Assembly (NCBI RefSeq): GCF_009883635.2
Contig: NZ_CP026115.2
Span: 5,084,001-5,148,000 of the forward strand
DNA length: 64,000 nucleotides
Source: Pseudomonas putida
Lineage (GTDB): Bacteria > Pseudomonadota > Gammaproteobacteria > Pseudomonadales > Pseudomonadaceae
Direction: 5' to 3'
In this document: piece after piece, positions 51,848 to 59,799 of the stretch
Layout of the letters: each line of letters opens with the position of its first letter
Numbering within the stretch: position 1 is the first letter of the stretch
Notes under the pieces: generated by a model
The model's database searches: none
What the model was told of the DNA's origin: nothing
Seen by the model: only the letters and a program-made list of their open reading frames with translations
Position numbers and translations under genes: made by a program

Positions 51848-54004
51848 TCAGAAACTGTACTTGGCCGTCAACATCAGATTACGCGGCGCCCCCCAGGTAT
51901 CGCCGGCATAGTCCACCGAACTGGCAATGGCCGAGTAGTACTTGCGGTCGAACACGTTGTTGGCATTGAGCTGCAGGTCGAGGTTCTGGTTGACCCGGTA
52001 GCCGGCCATCAGGTCGGTGACCGCGTAGGAGCCTTGAACCAGCCGGTACTCGCTGCCGTCGGCCACGGTGAAGTCGTTGTAGATGCGGCTCTGCCAGGAA
52101 ATGTTGCCACCCACGCGCAGCTTCTCCAGCGGGCCCTGGAAGTGGTAGACCGTGTTCAGCTTGAACATGTGCTCCGGGGTGTCGGTGTCGAAACGCTGGT
52201 TGATGTTGGCGGGGTTGGCGGCGTCCTTGATGGTGTGCGCCCGCGCATAGGTGTAGCCCGCGCCGACCTGCCAGTTCGGTGTCAGAGCACCTTGCAGCTC
52301 CATGTCGATACCCTGGCTGCGCACCTCGCCCGAGGCCTCGTAGCAGGAGGTTTGCGGGCAGTCCGCGACGAACACCTGGGTGGCACGGTTTTCCTGGTCG
52401 ATGCGGAACAGCGCGATGCTGGCGTTGAGCGCGCCGCCGAAGTATTCGCCCTTGATACCGACCTCGTAGTTTTTGCCAACGATCGGTTTCACCGGAGTAC
52501 CGGACGTGTCCTTGGAACTTTGCGGGGTGAAGATGTCGCTGTAGCTCACGTACACCGAGTGATGGTCGTCGAGGTCGTAGATCAGGCCTGCATACTTGGT
52601 GACGTTGCGGGTGACCTTGTAGTCGCCGTCGCCATCGCGGTTGTCGTAGTCGTACCAGTCCAGGCGCCCGCCGAGGATCAGCTTGAGCGGGTCGGCCAGG
52701 TTCAGGCGAGTGGTCATGTAAACGCCATCCTGGGTGGTGACTTCACGCTGGTTGCCGGTGTGCACGAAGTCCGGCTTGCCGCCGTTGAGTGGCCAGTTGG
52801 TGTCGTACGGGCTGTAGTTGCGCGTGTCCATGTCGTAAATGCGCTTGCTCGCGCCCACCACCAGCTCGTGGCTGCGCCCGAACAGCTCGAACGGGCCGCT
52901 GACGAAGCCGTCAAGCCCGGCCTGGTTTTCCTGATGTTTCGACTGGTACACCGTGCGTGACAACGGCGCCTGCAAGCCAGCCCAGCGTGACTGATAGGAA
53001 CCGGTGAACGTGGCTTGCTGTTGTGCGTAGTTGGCGTTGAGCTGCAGTTTCCAATCGTTGGCCAGGCGATGGCGCAGCTCGGCGAACACGGTATCGATCT
53101 CCTGGTCCTTGTTCTCCCAGTCGGTGCCCGGGTTATAGGAGCGCGAGAAGCCCATGTGATGGCCATCGAGGGCAGTGGGCATGGCGCCCCAGAAGTAGTT
53201 GGTCTTGTCCTTCTGGTGGGAGAAACCGAGCATCAGGCTGGTGTCATCGGACAGGTCCGCCTCGGTCACCGCATAGAACAGGCCGTGGTCTTCCTCGACG
53301 TCATCGATGTAGCTGTTGGCATCACGATAGGACGCCACCACACGCCCACGCAAGGTGCCGCTGTCATTGAGCGGGCTGGACGCATCGACCTCGCCGCGGT
53401 AGTCGTCCCAGCTGCCAGCGGCGCCGGTCAGGGTGACCTTCTGTTCGGCCAGCGGGCGCTTGCGCACCAGGTTGATCGCGGCCGACGGATTGCCGGCACC
53501 GGTGACCAGGCCGGTGGCGCCGCGCACCACCTCGACCCGGTCGAACATCGCCAGGTTCGGCTGGGCACCGACCACCCAGCCGGTGTAGCCGCTGGGGATG
53601 CCGTCGTACATCAGGTTGTCGATGTCGAACCCGCGTGCCGAGTAGCTTTGCCGGCCCGGGCCGTTGGAGTAGTCGAGGAACAGGCCAGGCGTGGCCTTGA
53701 CCACGTCGTTGATGCTGGTCATGGCCTGGTCGTCCATGCGTTGGCGGGTGATTACGGTCACCGCCTGGGGCGTTTCACGCATGCTCAGCGGCAGCTTGGT
53801 GGCAGTGGACATGGAACCGGTGGTGTAAGAGCCCGAGCCCTCGGTGGTGCTGCCCAGCGCGTCGGAGCTGATTTCAGTGGCGCCCAGTTCCAGTGTGGTT
53901 GGGGCGTCTTCAGCCAGTGCGGGAGTGGCGATTGCCATGTAGACGGCCATGGCGAGCAGGTTACGAGCGGCGAGGGGGCGCGTGTGCGCGAGAGGCGACA
54001 ACAT
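51848..54004 (-). CDS. TonB-dependent siderophore receptor (FhuE/FpvA-like)
   Basis: A 718-residue outer-membrane receptor. A signal peptide (LLAMAVYMAIATPALA) leads to a TonB box-like region, a plug domain (MRETPQAVTVITRQRMDDQ, NDVVKATPGLFLDYSNGP, FDRVEVVRGATGLVTGAGNP, AAINLVRKRP) and a 22-strand barrel ending NLMLTAKYSF. There is no N-terminal signalling domain, so it is an uptake-only receptor, probably for a xenosiderophore. A Fur-like palindrome precedes it. No sigma/anti-sigma pair is adjacent. Confidence 0.92.
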   Translation of the reverse strand: MLSPLAHTRPLAARNLLAMAVYMAIATPALAEDAPTTLELGATEISSDALGSTTEGSGSYTTGSMSTATKLPLSMRETPQAVTVITRQRMDDQAMTSINDVVKATPGLFLDYSNGPGRQSYSARGFDIDNLMYDGIPSGYTGWVVGAQPNLAMFDRVEVVRGATGLVTGAGNPSAAINLVRKRPLAEQKVTLTGAAGSWDDYRGEVDASSPLNDSGTLRGRVVASYRDANSYIDDVEEDHGLFYAVTEADLSDDTSLMLGFSHQKDKTNYFWGAMPTALDGHHMGFSRSYNPGTDWENKDQEIDTVFAELRHRLANDWKLQLNANYAQQQATFTGSYQSRWAGLQAPLSRTVYQSKHQENQAGLDGFVSGPFELFGRSHELVVGASKRIYDMDTRNYSPYDTNWPLNGGKPDFVHTGNQREVTTQDGVYMTTRLNLADPLKLILGGRLDWYDYDNRDGDGDYKVTRNVTKYAGLIYDLDDHHSVYVSYSDIFTPQSSKDTSGTPVKPIVGKNYEVGIKGEYFGGALNASIALFRIDQENRATQVFVADCPQTSCYEASGEVRSQGIDMELQGALTPNWQVGAGYTYARAHTIKDAANPANINQRFDTDTPEHMFKLNTVYHFQGPLEKLRVGGNISWQSRIYNDFTVADGSEYRLVQGSYAVTDLMAGYRVNQNLDLQLNANNVFDRKYYSAIASSVDYAGDTWGAPRNLMLTAKYSF

Positions 54005-54024
54005 GTAGGGTGGGCTCCTGACAA

Positions 54025-54059
54025 CTGCTAATGTAAGTGTATATGAGAACGATTAGCAG
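54025..54059. promoter_or_regulatory. Fur-box-like palindrome before the siderophore receptor
   Basis: CTGCTAAT (54025-54032) and ATTAGCAG (54052-54059) are perfect 8-base inverted arms around AT-rich DNA holding TGAGAACGATT, a good partial match to the Fur consensus. It lies 21 bases before the receptor start on the minus strand, where iron-dependent repression would act. Confidence 0.65.
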
Positions 54060-54127
54060 TAAGTTTGTCAGGATGTGTCGCACCTTGGGAAGGTGGTATA
54101 CCGAATCCATTACAAAATTTTCACAAA

Positions 54128-54967
54128 TTACCCGGAGCGGGTGATCTTCTTGCCGCGCTGGCTGGCCACTTCCGGCGCCTGCCCGTCGCGCTGCTTGCCT
54201 TGCCGCGCCAGGCCTTCCAGTTGCGGAATCAGCATGCCCTCCGGCAAGTGCCGCCAGAAGCGCCCCGGCATGTGCAGGCGCAGGGCGTCGGGGTTGAGCC
54301 GGGCCGGGTTGAAGGTGTGCCGGTAATAGGTACGCCACAGCTCGGCACCGGGGTCGTCGGCATTGTGTGCCCATTGCCGCCAATCGTCCGGGCAATGGCG
54401 GTGATATTCGAATGCCTGGCCGTCGAAGCGAATGCCATCCTTCGGCGTTGCGATGAGCCAGCGCTGGCGCCCCAGCCGGTCGGCGAAGTGCGCGCTGGCG
54501 CTTTCCAGGATGTCGTGAGCAGGATCGTGATAGGCCACCAGGTCCAGCTGCAACTGTTCGGCCAGCGCCTCTGGCAGCGGCACGAAGCGCACGAACGCAT
54601 GCAGGTGGTGCGCTTCACGGCTGACTTGCTTGATGCGCCGCTGCAATTCACTGCCCAGCCGGTCACCGGCCAGCATGGCGGTGCGGTCGCCGTGGGCCAC
54701 CCGCCAGAGCACTTCATACAGCAGGTTCCAGCGTTGCTCGCCGCGGTAGCGGGCCGCCTGCTCCAGTTGCGTCAGCAACGCGGCAGGCACCTTGGCGCGA
54801 AACGGGCCAGGGCCTTCGGGCAAAGGTGTGGGCATGGCCAGCAGGTCCTGGATCGGGCCTTGCGCCCAGGTCACGTCGGCGGGGTCGATACCGTGACCGA
54901 GCAGGGTTCGGGCCTGGTTGCGCCAGGTGCCGAACTGGTCATCGCAATCGAGCGCAATCACCCCCAC
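54128..54967 (-). CDS. DUF4130 (TIGR03915-type) putative DNA-metabolism protein
   Basis: A 279-residue protein of the family that accompanies a radical SAM protein in many bacteria and is fused to UdgX-like uracil-DNA glycosylases in others. Conserved pieces seen: RWNLLYEVLWRVAHGDR, VSREAHHLHAFVRFVPL, DILESASAHFADRLG, WLIATPKDGIRFD, ELWRTYYRHTFNPARLNP and MPGRFWRHLPEGMLIPQL. The biochemical activity is not established. It overlaps the radical SAM gene by ten bases, so the two products very probably act together. Confidence 0.85.
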   Translation of the reverse strand: MGVIALDCDDQFGTWRNQARTLLGHGIDPADVTWAQGPIQDLLAMPTPLPEGPGPFRAKVPAALLTQLEQAARYRGEQRWNLLYEVLWRVAHGDRTAMLAGDRLGSELQRRIKQVSREAHHLHAFVRFVPLPEALAEQLQLDLVAYHDPAHDILESASAHFADRLGRQRWLIATPKDGIRFDGQAFEYHRHCPDDWRQWAHNADDPGAELWRTYYRHTFNPARLNPDALRLHMPGRFWRHLPEGMLIPQLEGLARQGKQRDGQAPEVASQRGKKITRSG

Positions 54968-56178
54968 AACCCCATCTGCTGCGGCGCCTGAGGTTCGCGC
55001 AGGCGTGCCCTGAGCAAGCCACTGCGCAGCTCGCCATCGGCGGGGCGGTAATCGCTGGTGACGATGAACGGCCGCGCTTTTTCCAGCACGCAGCGCAGCT
55101 GGATCAGGTCGTCGTAGCGCACCCGCCGCTCGCGGCGCAGGGCCACCAGCCGTTGCACGCTGCGCAGGCCAATGCCGGGAATGCGCGCCAGCAGCGCCGG
55201 CTCGGCGCGGTTCACATCCAGCGGAAACACCTCGCGGTTGGCCAGCGCCCAGGCCAGCTTCGGGTCGATGTCCAGTGCCAGGTTGCCGGCGTCGCCGAGC
55301 AGTTCACCGGCCTTGTAGCCATAGCCACGCAGCAGGAAGTCGGCCTGGTACAGGCGGTGTTCGCGCAGCAGCGGCGGGGCGGCCAGCGGCACGCTGCCAG
55401 GGCTGTCGGGTATCGGGCTGAAGGCCGAGTAGTACACGCGCTTGAGCCCATAGCCCTGATACAGCGACTCGGCATTGCGCAGCAGGGTGCTGTCGTCGGT
55501 GGCATCGGCGCCGACGATCACCTGGGTGCTCTGCCCGGCCGGGGTGAAGCGCGGTGCTTTCGGTTCACCGGCCACGGCCTGCTGGCCCTGATGGATCACG
55601 CCCATGGCCTGGCGGATGGTATGCGCCTGCTTTTCCGGGGCCAGGCGCTTGAGGCTGGCATCGGTGGGCAACTCGATGTTGACGCTGAGGCGGTCGGCCA
55701 GGCGCCCGGCTTCTTCGATCAGCAGCGGGTCGGCGTCGGGGATGGTCTTGAGGTGGATGTAGCCACGGAAGTTGTGTTCTTCACGCAGCAGGCGCGCCAC
55801 TCGGATCAGCTGCTCCATGGTGTAGTCGGCCGAGCGGATGATCCCGGAGCTGAGGAACAGGCCGCTGATGCAGTTGCGCCGGTAGAAGTCCAGGGTCAGG
55901 CGCACCACTTCCTCGGGGCTGAAGCGGGCGCGCGGCACGTTGCTGGAACGGCGGTTGACACAGTACTGGCAGTCATACAAACAGAAGTTGGTCAGCAACA
56001 CCTTGAGCAGCGACACGCAGCGGCCATCGGGGGTGTAGCTGTGGCAGATACCCATGCCATCGGTTGCGCCCAGGCCATCGCTGCCACGCGAGCTGCGTTT
56101 CGGCGCGCCGCTGCTGGCGCATGAGGCATCGTACTTGGCGGCATCGGCGAGAATGCCGAGTTTGGCGATGAGCTGCAT
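54958..56178 (-). CDS. Putative DNA modification/repair radical SAM protein with helix-hairpin-helix
   Basis: A 406-residue protein. Three cysteines in NFCLYDCQYC (C66, C70, C73) form the CxxxCxxC radical SAM cluster. Additional cysteines precede it (C20, C45, C54). The C-terminal part (about 325-345) has a DNA-binding helix-hairpin-helix, LLARIPGIGLRSVQRLVAL. The family is annotated only as putative DNA repair; spore photoproduct lyase is a distant analogue of a radical SAM DNA-repair enzyme. A strong LexA box 18 bases upstream of the start makes SOS induction likely. Operon with the DUF4130 gene. Confidence 0.87.
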   Translation of the reverse strand: MQLIAKLGILADAAKYDASCASSGAPKRSSRGSDGLGATDGMGICHSYTPDGRCVSLLKVLLTNFCLYDCQYCVNRRSSNVPRARFSPEEVVRLTLDFYRRNCISGLFLSSGIIRSADYTMEQLIRVARLLREEHNFRGYIHLKTIPDADPLLIEEAGRLADRLSVNIELPTDASLKRLAPEKQAHTIRQAMGVIHQGQQAVAGEPKAPRFTPAGQSTQVIVGADATDDSTLLRNAESLYQGYGLKRVYYSAFSPIPDSPGSVPLAAPPLLREHRLYQADFLLRGYGYKAGELLGDAGNLALDIDPKLAWALANREVFPLDVNRAEPALLARIPGIGLRSVQRLVALRRERRVRYDDLIQLRCVLEKARPFIVTSDYRPADGELRSGLLRARLREPQAPQQMGLWG

Positions 56179-56192
56179 GGGGATGTCTCGCG

Positions 56193-56214
56193 ATACTGAA
56201 TATTCATACAGTAT
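56193..56214. promoter_or_regulatory. LexA (SOS) box upstream of the radical SAM/DUF4130 operon
   Basis: The core CTGAATATTCATACAG (56196-56211) fits the LexA consensus CTG-N10-CAG with an AT-rich centre, and the flanks extend it to ATACTG...CAGTAT, a perfect outer palindrome. It ends the 5' region of the operon, 14-36 bases before the ATG on the minus strand. Confidence 0.85.
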
Positions 56215-56262
56215 TTAGAGACTTCCCCAATTGCAAGTGCTAAGGGCTGAGAGGTGCAGGTC

Positions 56263-57774
56263 TCAGGACCAGACGAAGTGATAGACCCGCGCCGGTGCTG
56301 AGGGCTGGCACTGGCCGTTGTCGGCATCGGCACCGACCACGTACCACTCGGCACGCGAGGTATCGCCCAGCCGGTGGGCCTTGTCGGCGTTGAAGCAACG
56401 GCCCAGCTCCGTTTCCGGGATCAGGGCGAAGGCCGAAGGGTTTCGGCGTAGCCAATACACGGCCGTTTCCGGCTTGGACTGGTTGGCGAAACCGAAGTGG
56501 ACGATGGGTTGACGAGCAAACAGCCAGTGCCCTTCACGCCAGTTGACCAGCACCAGTTCGGCGCCACCGGTGGCGCGTGCGGCGTCGACCATCAAGGTTT
56601 CGTGCGGGTTGCGGCCTTCCTTGAGCGGCTCGACGAAGCCGCGGGCGAACCACAGGCAGAACCAGGCTACGGCAATGCCGGTGAACACCTTGTGCCAGCC
56701 GGGGCGGCGCTGCAGCCAGCGCTTGAGCATCCACGGCACCAGCGGGGCGATGGCCAGCACCAGCCCCGGCAGGGCCGGGAAGATATAGATTTTGCGCTTG
56801 CCGCTGCTCAGGCTGAAGAACAGCAGCACCAGGGCCACCCAGCCGAGCAGCAGCAGGAAGCGCCCATCGCGTTTGTGCAACTGCCGGCGCCAGGCCGGGA
56901 CCAGCCACGGCAAGGCCAGGATCAGGGGCAGCCAGTACTGCGGGATGACCTTGACGAAGAAGTACCAGAAGGGCTCGCGATGGTCCCAGGCATTGGCATA
57001 GCGGTTGGCGGTCTGGCGCAGCAGGATTTCCTTCAGGTAGGCCAGTTCCGCCGCGCCGCCGCCGTGGGCGATCGAGACCAGCAGCGGCAGCAGCCATACC
57101 GCGCAGCCTGTCAGCAGCCAGACGAAACCCAGGCTCCAGCGCCCACCCTGGCCGGGGTAGGCCACCACGCCGCGCCAGCCCTTGCGCACCGCCCAGGCAT
57201 AAGGCAGCAGCATCAGCGCCGGGACAAACCCCACGCCCTTGCTGATGATGCCCAGGCCCATGGCCGCGCAGGCCAGGTAGAACCAGCCCCAGGCAGGCCC
57301 GAGCAGCAGGTGGCGGACCATGCCGTAGAGCCCCAGCGCTACCCACAGGCACAGGTAGCTGTCGATCTGCCCGGTGCGCAGGATGCTGTAGCTCTGGTAG
57401 GTCGCCAGGAACAGCAGTGCGGCAATCACACCGATGCGCGGGGTCCACAGGCGTCGCCCCAGGTCATGCAGCACCAGGGTAATGGTCGCCGCAGACATCA
57501 GCCCTGGCAGGTACAGGGCGACCTTGGGCGAGCCGGTCAGGTAGCTGAACAGGGCCACGGTCCACATGAACAACGGTGGCTTGTCGCCGTAGATTTCTGC
57601 AGCGCGGTGGGGGATGAACCAGTTGCCGCTCTGGAGCATTTCCAGGGCAACGCCGAGGAAGCGCTCCTCATCGACGTTCATCGGCTGGCGCCAGCCGATA
57701 CCGGCACCGACCAGCAGCACAGCGAGTACAACCAGGGCCAGGCGTTCGGCCCCGAGCGTCTTGAACCTGGGCAA
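56263..57774 (-). CDS. GT39-family membrane glycosyltransferase (ArnT/RgtA-like)
   Basis: A 503-residue polytopic protein with about eleven helices. The first periplasmic loop has the catalytic acidic motif NVDEERFLGVALEMLQSGNW and then EIYGDKPPLFMW, as in ArnT and the Rhizobium galacturonosyltransferases. Such enzymes move a sugar from a polyprenyl phosphate carrier onto lipid A or LPS core on the periplasmic side. Last gene of a five-gene operon that also makes the uronic acid nucleotide and its lipid carrier form, so the sugar should be a uronic acid. Confidence 0.82.
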   Translation of the reverse strand: MPRFKTLGAERLALVVLAVLLVGAGIGWRQPMNVDEERFLGVALEMLQSGNWFIPHRAAEIYGDKPPLFMWTVALFSYLTGSPKVALYLPGLMSAATITLVLHDLGRRLWTPRIGVIAALLFLATYQSYSILRTGQIDSYLCLWVALGLYGMVRHLLLGPAWGWFYLACAAMGLGIISKGVGFVPALMLLPYAWAVRKGWRGVVAYPGQGGRWSLGFVWLLTGCAVWLLPLLVSIAHGGGAAELAYLKEILLRQTANRYANAWDHREPFWYFFVKVIPQYWLPLILALPWLVPAWRRQLHKRDGRFLLLLGWVALVLLFFSLSSGKRKIYIFPALPGLVLAIAPLVPWMLKRWLQRRPGWHKVFTGIAVAWFCLWFARGFVEPLKEGRNPHETLMVDAARATGGAELVLVNWREGHWLFARQPIVHFGFANQSKPETAVYWLRRNPSAFALIPETELGRCFNADKAHRLGDTSRAEWYVVGADADNGQCQPSAPARVYHFVWS

Positions 57775-57777
57775 GGG

Positions 57778-58050
57778 CTATTCCTTCTGCTCTTTGTGGC
57801 GGGCAAGCAATTGCAGGTTGCGCAGGTAGACCACCAGGCCGAACGACTGGCCGATGATGAACACCGGGTCTTCGCGGTAGATGGCGTAGATCAGCAGCAG
57901 GGCGCTGCCGAGCATGCTCAGGTACCAGAAGCCCACCGGGATCACGCTGCGCTTCTTGAATTCGCTGTACAGCCACTGCAGGACGAAGCGGCCGGTGAAC
58001 ACGACCTGACCGGCGAAGCCGACAATCAGCCAGAGGGTTTCGCGGGTCAT
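57778..58050 (-). CDS. LABN-domain (lipid A disaccharide synthase N-terminal-like) small membrane protein
   Basis: A 90-residue, three-helix membrane protein from MTRETLWLIVGFAGQVVF. GRFVLQWLYSEFKKRSVIPV and YLSMLGSALLLIYAIYREDP are the conserved parts. It overlaps the GT2 gene by four bases and precedes the GT39 gene by three. Proteins of this type accompany GT2/GT39 lipid A-modifying genes and may act as flippase or assembly partner, which is not proven. Confidence 0.82.
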   Translation of the reverse strand: MTRETLWLIVGFAGQVVFTGRFVLQWLYSEFKKRSVIPVGFWYLSMLGSALLLIYAIYREDPVFIIGQSFGLVVYLRNLQLLARHKEQKE

Positions 58051-58790
58051 CCTTCGAGCTCCTGGGGTTGGCTGTCGAGGCGCGTGCGGCGGATCAGCCA
58101 CCAGACCCCGACCAGGTCGAGAATGCCGACCAGGGCGCGGTCCAGGTTGCCGTACTTGGAGACCCCGGCATGGCGCGGGCGGTGGTTCACCGGGTGCACC
58201 AGCATGCGGCCCTTGTGGCGCAGGATCAGCGCCGGGATATAGCGGTGCATGTGGTCGAAATAGGGCAAGCGCAAGAAGGCGTCGCGGTCGATCAGCTTCA
58301 GGCCGCAGCCGGTATCTGGCGTGGCGTCCTTGAGCAGGCGGCTGCGCAGGCCGTTGGCAAAGCGCGAGGCCCAGCGCTTGCTGGCGGTATCGCGACGGTT
58401 GACGCGGTGGCCGGCGACCAGCTTGATGCCGCCGCCGAGGTCTTGGTTGCCGCGTACCAGGGCGAGCATGCCGGGGATGTCGGCCGGGTCGTTTTGCCCG
58501 TCGCCGTCGAGGGTGGCCAGCCAGCGGCCGCGGGCAGCCTGGGCGGCATGCCAGATCGAGGTGCTCTGGCCCAGCGAGCGGTCGTGGCGCAGGATGCGCA
58601 GCTGGGTGAAGCCCTGCTGCTTGAGCTGGCGCAGCCTGTTGAGTGTCTGGTCGGTGCTGCCGTCGTCAACCACCAGCACTTCGTAGTTTTCATTGGCCAG
58701 TGCCGTGCGGATTTCCGCCAGCAATGCCGGCAGATTATCGACCTCATTCTTGGCGGGGATCAGTAGCGAGAGGTCAAGTGGATCAGTCAT
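58047..58790 (-). CDS. GT2-family glycosyltransferase (ArnC/RgtE-like polyprenyl phosphate glycosyltransferase)
   Basis: A 247-residue DPM1-like enzyme without the C-terminal membrane helices of ArnC except a short hydrophobic one. Nucleotide-sugar binding motifs are LSLLIPAKNEVDNLPALL, VLVVDDGSTD and WLATLDGDGQNDPADI; the acceptor loop includes TGCGLKLIDRDAFL. It would charge undecaprenyl phosphate with the uronic acid supplied by the epimerase. Third gene of the operon. Confidence 0.85.
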   Translation of the reverse strand: MTDPLDLSLLIPAKNEVDNLPALLAEIRTALANENYEVLVVDDGSTDQTLNRLRQLKQQGFTQLRILRHDRSLGQSTSIWHAAQAARGRWLATLDGDGQNDPADIPGMLALVRGNQDLGGGIKLVAGHRVNRRDTASKRWASRFANGLRSRLLKDATPDTGCGLKLIDRDAFLRLPYFDHMHRYIPALILRHKGRMLVHPVNHRPRHAGVSKYGNLDRALVGILDLVGVWWLIRRTRLDSQPQELEG

Positions 58791-58824
58791 TGAGGCTACC
58801 TATGTTCTTGTAATGATTGCGTGG

Positions 58825-59799
58825 TCAAACCCGGTAGAAGTCCCGGTACCAGCCAACGAAAGCGGCGACGCCGTGCTCCAGCGGAGTGCTCGGCGAAAAA
58901 TCGATCCAGCGCGTCAGTGAGTCCACATCCGCCCAGGTTTCCAGCACGTCACCCGCCTGCAAGGGCAGGTACTCGCGCCGGGCCTTGATGCCCAGCGTGT
59001 TCTCCAGGCACTCGACGAACGCCAGCAGGCGCACGGGCTGGCCACGGCCGATGTTGAACAGCTGGCAGGGCGGTTGCCCGGCTTCAGGCCGTGGCGGCTT
59101 CTGGCGCAGGCGCAGGATGCTTTCGACGATGTCGTCGATGTAGGTGAAGTCGCGTGCCATCTGGCCGTGGTTGTAGATTTCGATCGGCTGGCCGTCGAGC
59201 ATCGCCCGGGTAAACTTGAACAGCGCCATGTCGGGGCGGCCCCACGGGCCGTAGACGGTGAAGAAGCGCAGGCCGGTGATCGGCAGCTGGTACAGGTGCG
59301 CGTAGCTGTGGGCCATCAGCTCATTGGCGCGCTTGCTCGCGGCATACAGCGAAATCGGCTGCTCGACCGGGTCATCGATGCTGAACGGCTGTTTAGTATT
59401 GGCGCCGTACACCGAACTGCTGGAGGCATAGATCAGGTGACGCGGCGGGTGCTGGCGGCAGGCTTCGAGGAGGTTGAGAAAACCGGTCAGGTTGGACTGC
59501 CCATAGACCGCCGGGTTGTCCAGCGAGTAGCGCACACCGGCCTGCGCCGCCAGGTGGATCACTTCGCTGAACGGCTGCCCGGCGAACAGTTGCTGCAGGT
59601 CGGCGGCGTTGGCGATGTCGACCGTCTGGAAGTGGAAATTGGGGTAGGCGAGCAACTGTTGCAGGCGCGCCAGTTTGAGCTCGACGCTGTAGTAGGCGTT
59701 GAGGTTGTCGATGCCCACCACTTCGATGCCCGCCTCGCACAGGCGGCGGGCCAGGTGGAAACCGATGAATCCGGCCGCGCCGGTGATCAGTACGGGCAT
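58825..59799 (-). CDS. NAD-dependent uronate epimerase (UDP-glucuronate 4-epimerase-like)
   Basis: A 324-residue extended SDR enzyme. NAD-binding GAAGFIG lies at the N-terminus, and the catalytic Ser/Tyr/Lys set is ASSSSVYG and YAASKRANE. The NLNAYYSVELKLARL loop is characteristic of UDP-glucuronate/galacturonate 4-epimerases rather than of GalE. It would convert UDP-glucuronate, made by the ugd product, to UDP-galacturonate. Its start overlaps the end of ugd by 13 bases. Confidence 0.87.
   Translation of the reverse strand: MPVLITGAAGFIGFHLARRLCEAGIEVVGIDNLNAYYSVELKLARLQQLLAYPNFHFQTVDIANAADLQQLFAGQPFSEVIHLAAQAGVRYSLDNPAVYGQSNLTGFLNLLEACRQHPPRHLIYASSSSVYGANTKQPFSIDDPVEQPISLYAASKRANELMAHSYAHLYQLPITGLRFFTVYGPWGRPDMALFKFTRAMLDGQPIEIYNHGQMARDFTYIDDIVESILRLRQKPPRPEAGQPPCQLFNIGRGQPVRLLAFVECLENTLGIKARREYLPLQAGDVLETWADVDSLTRWIDFSPSTPLEHGVAAFVGWYRDFYRV

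Noticed and set aside
56497..58242. A 581-codon plus-strand frame over the GT39, LABN and GT2 genes
   Set aside because: Opposite three recognisable genes; the product is glutamine- and histidine-rich without domains.
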